64,000 nucleotides of DNA from Echinarachnius parma. Taxonomy: Eukaryota; Echinodermata; Echinoidea; Clypeasteroida; Echinarachniidae. Positions 11,638 through 23,305 of this stretch are shown in pieces. The position numbers and the translations under genes were made by a program. The stretch spans positions 124,001 to 188,000 of the forward strand of contig JBAMJV010002074.1 in assembly GCA_037951105.1 (NCBI GenBank). Direction: 5' to 3'. The notes below the pieces were generated by a model, which saw only the letters and a list, made by a program, of their open reading frames with translations, was not told the origin of the DNA and searched no databases. Every line of letters begins with the position of its first letter. The first letter of the stretch is position 1.

Positions 11638-12461
11638 GGTTCGGTTCGTTATTCTGACGTTTCGTTATTCCGAACACACAAACTTCGTATATACCTAAGG
11701 GTTCGTTAATCCTAAAAAGGGTTCGTTAATCCGAACATTTGTTGCATTAATCCGAAGGTTCGTTATTCCGAATGTTCGTTTATCCAAAAATGAAATAGGG
11801 TTCGATATTCCGAAGGTTCGTTAATCCGAAAATGAAATGAGGTTCCAGTGGCGGATCTACGGGGGGGGGGGGGGGGGGGGGTTAGGGGGTTTACCCCCCC
11901 CCCCCCCCTTGGGCTGCCAAGTGAAAATGTATCAGTGAAAAAAGTGAAAAAAAAGTGGAAAAAAAGTGGGAAAAAAATCACTTAGGGGGGTTCAAAATAG
12001 CAAAACAAAAATCGCCGAATAACCATTGACCAAATCATTACAAGTTGATTTCATTTTCATTTTCTAATTTCATTTTCGGATTAACGAAAGTGAAAAAAAG
12101 GTGAACAAATATCACTTATGGGGGTTCAAAATAGCAAAAAAAAATCGCCGCTTCGCGGCTCCTGGACGATGCTCCGCATCGTCATTGGGTCAACCCCCCC
12201 CCCTTAGCAAAAAGTTAAATCCGCCCCTGGGTTCGTTAGTCCGAAAATGCAAAAGGGTTTGTTTAAACGAACATGATATGTGGTTCGTATTGAACCTTTC
12301 TGATTAAACAACCTCATTTAATTTTCCGATTAACGAACCCCATTTCATTTTCGGAGTAACGAACCTTCGGAATATCAAACCCGATTACATTTTCGGAGAA
12401 ACGAACCTTTGGAATAACGAACCGTCGAAATAACGAACCTTCGGAATAACGAACTGTAACC
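11638..12461. mobile_element. TTCG-repeat TIR element, copy 1
   Basis: Both ends consist of variants of the 16-mer GGTTCGTTATTCCGAA, in opposite orientations (GTTCG at the left, CGAAC at the right). The paralogue near 8930-8955 lacks it, so it is an insertion into copy C. The right end reads CGAACTGTAACC, matching the left end of the copy at 22603. TSD not clear. A second element is nested at 11846-12229. Confidence 0.75.
11846..12229. mobile_element. Nested element with CAGTGGCGGAT termini
   Basis: Starts CAGTGGCGGATCTA and ends TTAAATCCGCCCCTG, an imperfect TIR of hAT style. It holds long G and C runs (11862-11911) and direct repeats containing GGGGTTCAAAATAGCAAAA. A 29-bp stretch (12019-12047) is identical to part of the EGF exon at 11373-11401. 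The TSD is obscured by the surrounding GGTTCG repeats. Confidence 0.6.
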
Positions 12462-12788
12462 GTAGTACAGATCAAAAGTGAATTATCACTAATGTTCGAT
12501 TGATGGGAACCATTTTGTGTTTCACGGCCGCGCTCTTAGGGGAGCAACAATGCCCGCCCCATCCCAAACACTTAAGAATAACCATAAATAGCCAAGTTTG
12601 ATTCATTGTGGAAATTTGAATGTCATGACCTTATTTGCATAAAATACCACAGATATTTAAATTAGTATCTTTAAAAAATTAATTGCAATAGTTAATATAC
12701 ACTTTACTTTACTGGCGTGGTAATTTTCGCGGCGATAATGTGTTACACGGCAAGATCTTAGAGGGCCATGCTTGCCATTTTGCTTTAA

Positions 12789-13304
12789 AGGGATAGTTGA
12801 GTCTTGGTAAAGAGAGTACAGTATTGGTCACATTAAATTTTAGTTACTAAAACCTGCACAATTACATTACAAACTAATAGTTATAACTCCACCATGCTCG
12901 AAAGGAATGAACAATTACAAATGACTAAGTAAAAAGCCTGTTATCATTAAAACAAAGAGCCGTTAAAACTTTAGAGGGCGCTCTCTAAAAACTCATTGGT
13001 TGAGCCATTTTAAATAAAATACATGTGCATGTGATGTTTTGTTGCAATAGTGATTAGATAGAGAGATAACTGTTTTGTAAATTTTTGAAAAGAGGAAGCT
13101 TTTTCTTTTTTTTAAGGCTGGTTCAAATTATAACAAATGGTTATGTTTATGGATATTTCAACCATTTCTGAACGGACTTTGATTAAATAAAGTTTATTCT
13201 GTTATTAAAATTGTATGCTCTTTCAAGTTTGACACTCAGTTTGTCATTACCTCACAAAGAAATATTTTGTGTATCGCCCTCTATACCAAAACTCAACTAT
13301 CCCT
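12789..13304 (+). mobile_element. TTAA-inserting MITE, family A, copy 1
   Basis: Termini AGGGATAGTTGAG and CTCAACTATCCCT, flanked by TTAA at 12785-12788 and 13305-13308. Homologues with the same ends lie at 50974-51534 and, inverted, at 56459-56926; a diverged partial copy is near 40990-41168. TTAA TSDs point to the piggyBac superfamily (Kolobok elements also use TTAA). No transposase. The ORF at 13211-13417 is within the element. Confidence 0.85.
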
Positions 13305-13601
13305 TTAATTTTATTATTTCTGTAAATTATGAACTTGTGATTTTGTTTTATTGGCATTTGGCTTTCTCTTTGTATAGTTCTCTTTTATCATCTGTTCCTT
13401 CAGTTTTGTATTTGTAAGTTAAATGTGTGCAGTGTGGATGCACAATGCCCCGCCCCATCCTCACCGCCACCCTCCTCCCTCACCCGTGGCTCTAACAGGA
13501 CATTAAGAAACAGTTATTTAGGGTTAAACATGAATACACTTATTTTCAAATGAAGAACAGTAAAAGTAATAATAACCGATTCTTTTTGTTGACAAAGTTA
13601 A

Positions 13602-14163
13602 AGGAACTACAGCGTCTAGATGGCCTAATTTTCCCAATTAGGCTCTCGATATGTAATTTTCCCTCAAGAAAAAGAGTTTGGCAGTCATTTCCCATGAAAT
13701 CAATCAATTTTGGGGTAATTAGTAATCCTGTAAACGCCCCTTTTAAATCGCCAAAATTGATTATGCTGCCCTCTATTGGTGTGACGTCATCTAAAGAACT
13801 TAGCGTCGATACTTACGTAATACCTATTCATCAGGGGGGGATGAATGAATAGATCATCCCCCCCTGATGAATGGGTATCAATGACAGATCGACGCCCATG
13901 ACTTAGCCACATAGTCTCTGTACACGACGCCTCTCTAAATTATCTAGTTGACGTAAGCCGATGAAGTGTCAATCACGCTGCTGATTTTGGACCCTAAATG
14001 TGGGCGAGGCGTAAACTGGCTGCTAAGTGAGATTTGGCATCAGAAAATTAGCGTAAAATCATTACTGTGGTTTTTTTTCATGGAATTTTTTTTTCTGCAG
14101 ACCTAGTTTACAAGTCATCAACTATGGAATAAGTGCCAAAATACGTTGTATTCTTTAGTTCCT
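13602..14163 (+). mobile_element. TTAA-inserting MITE, AGGAACTA termini
   Basis: Inserted between GACAAAG and TAATACTAGTCAT, which are contiguous in copy A at about 9400. It is flanked by TTAA at 13598-13601 and 14164-14167, with ends AGGAACTA and TAGTTCCT. It contains the hAT MITE at 13804-13900, which therefore inserted later. Confidence 0.8.
13804..13900. mobile_element. hAT-type MITE (CATGGGCGTC family), copy 2
   Basis: About 95% like copies 1 and 4. The right end is intact (GACGCCCATG, followed by ACTTAGCC). The left end has lost CATGGG and two TSD bases, reading ACTTAG directly into CGTCGAT. Confidence 0.82.
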
Positions 14164-14482
14164 TTAATAATACTAGTCATAAGAATATACAGCTTCTGAT
14201 AATAATGACTATCATCTCAAAGCCTCCGGTCATAGGATAAAATTCCGGCCCACAAACATTGCGTGCATCACCAAAGTTGTTTCTTATTGCTCGTTTTAAT
14301 TACTGTCCTCAATGATCCGTGTAAATATACGAACGCCTTTTACAACAAAGTGGTACATTATCCGACAGTATAGTGTATTCAGTCAAAACATGGCGCATGT
14401 AACCATGGTCCCCGATGGCATGTTCTTCCTTCTAGAAAAAGGATCCAGCAATTACCTTAACACATACTATTTCCTAGTGGGT

Positions 14483-14811
14483 ACCTATATATAAGGTTAG
14501 AATTCCTGGACTCATGGTTAAGTGCCCATGAGTGGTATGCACGTACATAGTAGGTGCATTGTGAAGACATTGACTGAGTTCTTTGGCGAGCCTACAAGAC
14601 GTAGTTTTAATTTACGGTCTACGTGAATGTGGGCATATATTTTTTTATGAAACTGTTGTTATTAAAGGAGAATTCCGGACGATTAAAATACAAAATACAG
14701 TATATTGGAAATAAATCTAGGGATGTGCTTGAATATTTTCAGGATTTGACTCACTTTGGTTGATTTCTAAGAGATTTTTCTAATGTCATTAACTCTGAGG
14801 AAATAATTAAA
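14483..14811. other. No gene recognised
   Basis: AT-rich sequence between intron copy C and the CpG-rich block. No repeat family, domain or RNA gene seen. Confidence 0.4.
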
Positions 14812-15480
14812 TTTACCGCGCACAACCATGAGACCCTAAAGCCTTGGACCCAACCCGCCGTACTTGCAAGTGCGTGCTGTCTACTTGCAAAAACGTGGGC
14901 AAAATGTGGGTATCCGTACGTGGGGAGTACCGCCTCAGTACGGATTTGGGAGCACGCAGACACTCCGTAGCACTTTTAGTGCACGAGGAACTTCCGCTGC
15001 GTTCGGGCTGCGTTCGGGCTACGGATTCACCCCCAGTACGGGTGACGCGCGTGCCCTCTACAGCCAATGAGCGCACAACGCACTGACTCTTTTACATTTT
15101 TCCCAAGGTCACTTGCTCTACGGACGGCGCACTTAGCACGTGCGTGTTGCGCACGTGATAAGTGCGTGGTCCGTGCTTACTCGGCACTTCCCCAGTTCAA
15201 CTGTCTAATGAGCACGCAGAACTCACGTGGACGTACCGAGTAAGCGCGTTGTAAGCACGTACAAATCACTTACCACGTGCGCAACGTACGATGTACGCAA
15301 CCGCTCACGGCCAGGCGTGGCGTGCGGGCCACGTACTCACACCTTGCGCAACCGTGCGAGTGACGTGCGTTGACGTTCTCCCTCCCTGCTCTTGCCACTC
15401 CCTACCCACGTTTTCAGAAAAACGTGGCGGCCGTGGCCTCCCCAAAAAACGTACGGACTGAAAACACGCACGGTGGGTTG
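14812..15480. other. CpG-rich block with ACGTGCG motifs
   Basis: About 670 bp with conspicuously high GC and CpG density inside AT-rich DNA. It is crowded with ACGT, CACGTG and GTGCGCAACG-like words. Several overlapping ORFs are open in different frames on both strands because the region lacks TA-rich stops; none shows a recognisable domain. It could be an unmethylated promoter-like island or a GC-rich repeat. Confidence 0.5.
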
Positions 15481-15852
15481 TGACCGTGGCTTAACGTAGC
15501 ACCCTCACTTTGCTCAATTTCTTGAGTAGGCTTGAATCCGGTGCCACTGCATTGTGATCACTGCATGTGTCATTCATATTAGCCGGTCATGCAGAGCCAG
15601 CAAAATCAATAACCACGTTTACAGAACTTTGTGTTTATTCAAATTCCAATGAAAGCCAAACGTGTTACAATATCGGGCAGGCAAGTATTTTCAAACGGTT
15701 CAACAATGCAGTCATGCTCAGAGGCACGGTCTGTGGCGCAGCGTGGACTAAACTATTCATGATCGAGCATTGTATTGGTCCGATCAAAAGAACACATTCG
15801 CTGCAGTGTAAAAACATAGATAGTGAGGGTCGCACGTCACAAATTGGTGCAT
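15481..15852. other. No gene recognised
   Basis: Low-information sequence between the CpG block and the giant palindrome. The ORF at 15567-16067 extends into palindromic repeat and is not credible as a gene. Confidence 0.4.
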
Positions 15853-17301
15853 TCCCAGCTAGCCACCTGACGTCGTGCCAACGTTGGGCCGATGTCATTT
15901 TCGTTGTAAGGGGACGTTGGGCCAACATGCGACATGCGACGTCACCGAGACGTGAAAATGTCCGCCAGCCCAACATCAGCTCAGCGTCTTTTTTTAATGC
16001 TGGCCCAACGTCATTAGTGATTTCGGCCCAACATCAATTATTGACAATGGCCCAATGTCAGTTCTAACGTAGGCCCAACATCGATTCCTGACGTTGAGAG
16101 AACATCAAGTTCTGACGTCGGCCCGACGTTAAAATGTCCGCCAGCCCAACATTGTCCTAACATCATTTTGTGATGTCGGGCAAATGTCAATTTCCGACAA
16201 TGGCCCAACACCGAATCCTGACATAGGACAGATATCAAATTTTGATGTGAGCTCGACGTTAAAATGATCGCCAGCCCAACATCGTCACTACGTCATTTTG
16301 TGATATTGGCATAACGTCAATTTCCGACAATGGCCCAACATCAACTCATGACATTGGACCAACATCAACTCATGACATTGGACTAACATAACATTATGAT
16401 GTTGGCTCGAGGGTTAAAATATCCGCTAGCCCAACATTGTCACGACATCATTCTGTGATGTTGAGCCAATGTCAATTTCCGACAATGGCCCAACACCGAA
16501 TCCAGACATAGGACAGATATCATATTTTGATGTGGGCTCGACGTTAAAATGTCCGCCAGCCCAACATCGTCACTACGTCATTTTGTGATATTGGCATAAC
16601 GTCAATTTCCGACAATGGCCCAACATCAACTCATGACATTGGACCAACATAACATTATGATGTCGGCTCGAGGTTAAAATGACCGCTAACTCAACGTTGT
16701 CACGACATCATGCTGTGATGTTGGCCCAACGTCAATTTCCGCCAATGGCCCAATATCAAATCCTAACGTTGGGCCAACATCAAATTGTGACGTTGGCCCG
16801 ACATTAAAATGTCCACCAGCTGGACATTAGCCCAACGTTATTTTTTTTATTGTTGGTCCAACATCAAATCTTGACGTTCGCCCGACGTTTGAATGTCCGC
16901 TAACCCAACATTGGCCCAACGTCATTTTCTGATGTTGGACGAACATCAAAATTTGACAATGGCCCAACGTCAAATGGCCAACGTAGGACCAACATCAAAA
17001 ACGTAAAAAGAAATTGGAAAAACATGCATAGATTCCACGTTCGATCCATGCATTTTGTTTAACCTTTACACACATTCATTCATAAATCATAAATATCCTA
17101 TTCCTACACCTATTGCCTACTCCTAAACCTATCATCCTATCGTCCTACAAACATAGGTCGCAATCGGTATAATATATTTTATATTCCACATACTAAGAAT
17201 CTTGCTCTACGATTGGTCAAAAGTTAATCACGTGATGAAGCATAGTTTCGCCCATCATTGATGGGAGAAGAAAACTTCGTTACACTCTGTAGATATCTTT
17301 G

Positions 17302-17363
17302 GTGAAAGTGTGTTGCACTCACTAGATAAAAAGTACTATCTAGTGAGTGCAACGCACTTTCAC
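17302..17363. repeat. 27-bp inverted repeat hairpin
   Basis: GTGAAAGTG at 17302 through 17328 pairs with 17337-17363 (ending CACTTTCAC) with one mismatch and an 8-nt loop. It lies in the central core of the giant foldback. Confidence 0.8.
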
Positions 17364-17875
17364 TGCGGTTGCATTGACTTGACTGTGGAGCTCGTGTGTG
17401 GCTAGTCAAATTCCGTACCCAAATGATGTGGCGGGGTTCTCTATGCGCTCGAATTACAAATTTAATTGTATTCGTTGTGCATACACGTACGTACGTAGCG
17501 CACACTGTTCAAGCTCATACGCTATGCATGCATGCACTGTGTATGCATACGTATCGTACATAGTATAACAGTACACGGTTTGCTGCGTTTTTATTGTTTA
17601 ATTGCTTGTTCTGTTGTTCGACGTAAGATTTGAGTTCTAACGGAGCTGAAATGGAACTTTTTTTGCTTGAGAGTGAAAGTAAAGTGTTCCAAGATTATTG
17701 CGAATGCTGGAAACACATTGGAAATTGGAATAACATTGATGTTGGTAAGTAGATCAAACCTAGTAGTAACAGCTGTAATTAAGACTTGCGTTAGACTAGG
17801 CCTGCTTATTAGTTATAGACTAGATCTACCGTTCGATGTGGAATATAAAGCAAATAATCACCTTTTGGTTTCAGG

Positions 17876-17992
17876 CGATGGCAAACTATCACTTCCTCGG
17901 CGATCTGAATGTATACGCTATCTTTCCTCAGCTTCGCTTCGGAAAGATAGCTACATCCAGATCGCCTTGGAAGTGATAGATTGTCCCATCAC
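17876..17992. repeat. Long hairpin with splice-like borders
   Basis: Arms of about 50 bp (CTATCACTTCC facing GGAAGTGATAG; CTATCTTTCC facing GGAAAGATAG) surround a short loop, TCAGCTTCGCTTC. The segment is preceded by TTGGTTTCAG and followed by GGTAATTA, resembling an acceptor and donor on the plus strand. The ORF 17667-18059 spans it. It could be a small MITE; no coding homology is recognised. Confidence 0.6.
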
Positions 17993-19857
17993 CTTCACCA
18001 ACGGTAATTATTTGCTTAATATACACTTCTTCTTAGCATGTATGTTTTGTAATGGTTAGTATTTGCAGAACGTTGAATCTGAAATAATCCACCTTCAAAT
18101 CATATTCATAACACTATTTAAAGGTGTTTTTTATATTCTTATATGTCCTTCTAAATTATATACAGCAGCAAGGACATGACAAAAGTATATATTTTAATAT
18201 AAATAATTCCAAAAATCTAAAATTTTCATTTCACTTACGATCGCTTATAATCGATCATGATTTCCCCGATAGCAATGCTTCTTTTTTTTATTTTTAATTA
18301 CTAATGTTTGTAATCGATCAAACGAAATAAATTCATTCAAGATTCTCAAAGCAGGTTAACAAAAATATTATAAGTATCCAGCTAGCTAACTGACGTCGGA
18401 CCGGTGTCGGCAGGTCGTCGGCAAGATCGCGGTCGGCAAACAGACGTCGCGCCAACATAACGCCAACGTCGAATTTTAGTTGGAGGTTTTGGAAATGAAA
18501 TAAGTCGGAAAATGGTTGTAGTTGAATGTCGTGCCGATGTCATTAAGCTGACGAAAAAATACGTCTCAAATAAAGCGTCGCGCTAAAATCGCACCAATGC
18601 CGAAACTGATACCAATTTAAGAGCTCGATAGACGGTTGTAATATTAATGTTGGGCCGATGTCAATAAACCAACATGAATATGACATCTCAAATATGACGT
18701 TGGGCCAATGTTCATTTTAAGAGTTCGGTAAATGGTTGTGGAATTGATGTCGGACGGATGTTATTAATTGGACATCAATATGACATCAAAAGTATGACTT
18801 CAAGCCGATATCGCGCCGATGTCAGAATTGGCAGCAATGACACGAGTCGGCAAATAGTCATGAAATCGACGTTCAGCCGATGTCAATATTCTGACATGAA
18901 TATATCATCTCCAATATGACGTCGGGATAATTTCGCGCCGATGTACGTTGGAACTTGTAGCAATTAAAGAGGTCGGTAAATGGTTGTAACATTGATGTCG
19001 GACCAATGTGTTTTATTGGACATCCATATGACATCTCAATTATGACGGCAAAGCGATATCCAGCCGATGTCATAAATGACATTAATGAAACTAATCATTA
19101 AATAGTCATTAAATGGATGTTATGCCGATGTCAATAATTCAACATGAATATGACATCTCAAATATAAAATCGGCCTTCTATCGCCCCGATGTTGGAACTG
19201 GTAGTAATTTAAGAGGTCGGTAAAACGTTGTGAAATTTATGTCGGGCCAATGTTATTAATTAAACATAAATATGACAACTCAAATACAGCTTTGGGCCTA
19301 TACCGCACAGATGTCGGAACTTATAGCAATTTTAAAGGTCGGTGAAAGGCTATTAAATAGATGTCGGTCGGATGTCATTGCTCCTACATACATATGACAT
19401 CTCTATTAAGACGTCAGTCCGATATTGTGATGATGTTGGATCTGGTAGCAATTTAAGAGGTCGGTACATGGTTGTGAAATTGATGTCGGGCCAATGTTTT
19501 TGATTGCACCTCAATATGATATCTCAATTATGACGTCACATCGATATATTGCCGATGTCAGAATTGGCAGCAATAAAACAAGTAGGCAAATGGTCATCAA
19601 ATCGATGTTGCGCCCATGTCAATACTGCGACATGAATATGAGACCCCAAATTTGATGTCGGTCCGATATTGTGCCGATGTTAGAACTTGTTAGCAGAGTT
19701 CTGTAAATGGTGTTTAGTTTGATGTCAGCCCGATGTAATTTATTAGACATCTATACTATGACGGCAAACATATATTCCGTCGAAGACAGAACCTTCAGCA
19801 ACGGAACAAGTCGGCAAATGGTAAGATTAATGTCCTGTCATTAATCCGTCATAAATA

Positions 19858-20236
19858 TCCCAGATAACAATGCTACGTTGGCCCAACGTAGTCTATAGTC
19901 GGCACCGTCGCGGTTGGCAAAACAACGTTAAGCCAACGTTGGCCTAAGGTAAATTTACAACCACATTTTTGCAGTCGGCGAGCTGACGTTAAAACGACGT
20001 TAAGCCAACGTCGTCTGTTGACTGTTGGCAAACTGATTGGCAAATGTACGTTGAAGCAACGTTGGGTGATAGTTGGACGAACAATCATATTTCTATGGTC
20101 GAAAAACAAACGTTGGGCCAACGTTTCGCCTACTACGACATTGTGTCGATGAGTGGCGTTGGATATTGGTTGGCTAGTTGACGTCGTACTAACGTTTGGC
20201 AAACAACCAAATTTCGACGGTAGGCAAGCCAACGTG
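19858..20236. repeat. CCCAGATAACAATGC-ended repeat, copy 1
   Basis: Starts CCCAGATAACAATGCTA and runs through GTTAAGCCAACGTT motifs. Apart from a 20-bp difference near the start and a few substitutions it is the same as 53038-53398, so the two are recent relatives. It lies inside the giant foldback region. Confidence 0.8.
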
Positions 20237-22425
20237 CATCTAAAATATGGCGTCGGTTCGACAGTGTGACGATGATAGAGCTGGTAGCAATTTAAGAGGT
20301 CGTTATAATAAATGGTTGTAAATTTGATGTCGGACCGATGTAATTAATTAGACATCTGAAATATGACGTCAAACCATTATCCCGTCGATGTCAAAACCGT
20401 TATTATCAATGGAACAAGTCGGCAAATGGTCATTAAATTAATGTCGTGCCCATGTCATTAATCCGACATGAATAAGAGATCTCAAATATGACGTCGGGCT
20501 AATATCGCGCCGATGTTAGAACTGGTAGCAAATTAAGAGGTTGGTAAAACAAAGATTGTAAAATTGATGTTGGGCTTATGTTATTAAATATACATAAATA
20601 TGACAGCTCAAATATGACGTTGGGTCAATGTTGTACCGATGTCGGAACTGGCGACCATTTGCCGGCTTGTTTCATGCTGCCAGTTCTGACATCGGCATGA
20701 TATCGCTATGGCGTCATCATTGAGATGTCATATTCAGGTCTAATCACTGACGTCGCCACAACATCAATTTAATGAACATTTACCGAGTTGTGTCATTGCT
20801 GCAAGTTCTTACATCGGCTTGACATCATATTAAAGAGGTCACATTTATGTCTAATTAATAACATCGGACCGACATCAATTTTACTACCATTTACCAACCT
20901 CCTAAATTGCTATCATTTCCGACATCAGCGCGATATTAGCACGACGTCACATTGCACATGTCATATTCATGTCGGATTATTGACATCGGCTCAACAACAA
21001 CTTAATGACTATAAGCCGATTCGATTCATTGTTGCCCATTCTGACATCGACAGGATTTCGGTTCGATGTCAAAATTGATAAGTCATATTTTTGTCTCCTT
21101 AATGATATCGACCCGACATCAATTTCACAACCATTTACCGACCTCTCTAATTGCTACCAGTTCCAACATCGGCGCTAAATTAGCCCGACGTCATTTATGA
21201 GATGTCATATTCATGTAGGACTATAGACATTGGTGCAACATCGATTCGATGACCATTTGCCGACTTGTTTTATTGCTGCTAATTCTGACATCGACAGGAT
21301 ATCGGTGTGACGTCATAGTTGAAATGTCAGATTGAGGTTCAATTGATAACATTGGGCTAATGTCGGGGTGACGGACATTTTAATGTCTGGCCAACGTCAG
21401 GATTTGATGTTGGCCCTTTGTTGGGTAACTGACATTGGGCCATGTGCCAACAATTAATGGTAAGCCAACATCACAAAATGACATTGGGCCAATGTTGGGC
21501 TGGCGGACAATTTAACGTCGAGCCCACATCAGAATTTGATATCTCTCCTATGTCAGGATTCGGTGTTGGGCCATTGTCGGAAATTGACATTGGCTTAACA
21601 TCACAGAATGATGTTGTGACAATGTTTGGCTAGCGGAAACTTTAACCTAGAGCCCACATCATAATGTTATGTTGGGCCAATGTCATGAGTTGATGTTGGG
21701 CCATTGTCAGAAATTGACGTTAGGCCAATATCACAAAATTACGTGGTTACGATATTGGGCTGGCGGACATTTTAACGTCGAACCCACATCAGAATTTGAT
21801 ATCTGTCCTATGTCAGGATTCGGTGTTGGGCCATTGTCGGAAATTGACATTTGCCCGACATCACAGAATGATGTCGTGACAACGTTGGGTTAGCGGTCAT
21901 TTTAACCTCGAGCCGACATCATAATGTTATGTTGGTCCAAATGTCATGAGTTGATGTTGGGCCATTGTCGGAAATACGTTATGCCAATATCACAAAATGA
22001 CGTAGAGACGATGTTGGGCTGGCGGACATTTTAACGTCGAGCCCACATCAGAATTTGATATCTGTCCTATGTGTTGGGCCATTGTCGGAAATTGACATTT
22101 GCCCGACATCACAAAATGATGTTGGGACAATATTGGGCTGGCGGACATTTTAACGTCGGGCCAACGTCAGAACTTGATGTTCTCTCAACGTCAGGAATCG
22201 AGGTTGGGCATACGTTAGAACTGACATTGGGCCATTGTCAATAATTGATGTTGGGCAAAATGACGTTGGGTCAGCATTAAAAAAAAAAACGCCGCGCTGA
22301 TGTTGGGCTGGCGGACATGTTTTCGTCGTGGTGACGTCGCATGTTTAATGTAGGCCCAACGTCCTCTTACAACGAATTTTACATCGGCCCAACGTTGGCA
22401 CAATGTCAGGTGGCTAACAGGGTTA

Positions 22426-22602
22426 TTCCGTTGTGCTTCCTAAGAATTAGAGAAAAGTGAGTATACAGGTATTGTTAAAAGTGCCTAATTAACAGACAAA
22501 TCTCAACTTTTTGTCAAACTTTGAATCCCTCCCATACGAGGTACACCATGCATCCATAATTAGTCGTCATTTATGAGATTTCATATTCATATCGGACTAT
22601 TG
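22426..22602. other. Spacer between repeat elements
   Basis: Short sequence between the right end of the giant foldback and the TTCG-repeat element. It ends in GTCATTTATGAGA-type sequence that resumes after 23305. Confidence 0.5.
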
Positions 22603-23295
22603 GTTACAGTCCGTTATTCCGAAGGTTCGTTATTCCGAAGGTTCAGTTATTCCGAAGGTTCGTTATTCCGAAGGTTCGTTATTCCGAAGGTTCGTTATTC
22701 CGAAGGTTCGTTTTTCCGAAGGTTCGTTATTCCGAAGGTTCGTTGATCCGAAAATAAAATCGGGTTCGTTATTCCGAAGGTTCGTTATTCCGAAGGTTCG
22801 TTGATCCGAAAATAAAATCGGGTTCGTTATTCCGAAAATTAAATCGGGCTTGTTATAATACTATAGTTTGTGTTTTGTTTATCTAATTTACAGCCTGCAT
22901 TAAGCATACCCCTCCCCCTTTCCCTCCCTTGGCCAGACCAATCAAACATTTAAGTTTATTTTATCTCTTTATATGAAATTAAAGCATTATAACAAACCTA
23001 AATTCATTTTCGGATTAACGAACCCGATTTCATTTTAGGAATAGCGAACCTTCGGAATAACGAACCCTCGGAATAACGGACCTTCGGAATAACGAACCTT
23101 CGGAATAATGAACCCGATTTCATTTTAGGAATAGCGAACCTTCGGAATAACGAACCTTCGGAATAATGCAACAAATGTTCGGATTAACGAACCCTATTTC
23201 ATTTTCGGATTAACGAACACTCAGGTATAGGAAATTTGCGTGTTCGGAATAACGAACCTTCGGAATAACGAACCTTCGGAATAACGAACCGCACC
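22603..23295. mobile_element. TTCG-repeat TIR element, copy 2
   Basis: Ends GTTACAGTCCGTTATTCCG and CGGAATAACGAACCGCACC, flanked by CGGACTATTG at 22593-22602 and 23296-23305, a 9-10 bp TSD. About a dozen head-to-tail copies of GGTTCGTTATTCCGAA make the left arm, and a similar inverse set makes the right arm. The non-repetitive core is about 22855-23000. It interrupts a repeat of the giant foldback family. Confidence 0.85.
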
Positions 23296-23305
23296 CGGAC
23301 TATTG

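Larger units (their letters stand above)
11441..14482. repeat. Duplicated intron module, copy C (heavily invaded)
   Basis: Homologous to copy A in pieces: 11441-11637, 12465-12784, 13440-13597 and 14168-14482. The interruptions are the TTCG-repeat element, two TTAA elements and a hAT MITE, each visible because copies A and B lack it. Similarity ends near 14482, before an EGF exon would appear. The segment 13309-13440 is not shared and its origin is unclear. Confidence 0.7.
15853..22425. repeat. Giant foldback of the CCCAG / GGCCCAACGTC family
   Basis: The left end CCCAGCTAGCCACCTGACG is answered by GTCAGGTGGCTAACAGGG at the right. About 15853-17000 is the inverted complement of about 21360-22425: shared blocks such as GCCAGCCCAACATCGTC, GACAATGGCCCAACATC and CGAGGTTAAAATG appear in reverse order. 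The arms are degenerate tandem repeats with a recurrent spacing of about 130-150 bp. Non-repetitive DNA at about 17040-18290 resembles, in reverse, 57960-58320. A second left end (CCAGCTAGCTAACTGACG) is at 18376, with its inverse-type partner at 24203, so at least two related elements are interleaved or nested. ORFs here are repeat by-products. Transposase not seen; class uncertain. Confidence 0.75.

Noticed and set aside
15567..16238. Coding ORFs of 66-166 codons
   Set aside because: They read through degenerate palindromic repeats, on both strands, with repeat-derived composition.
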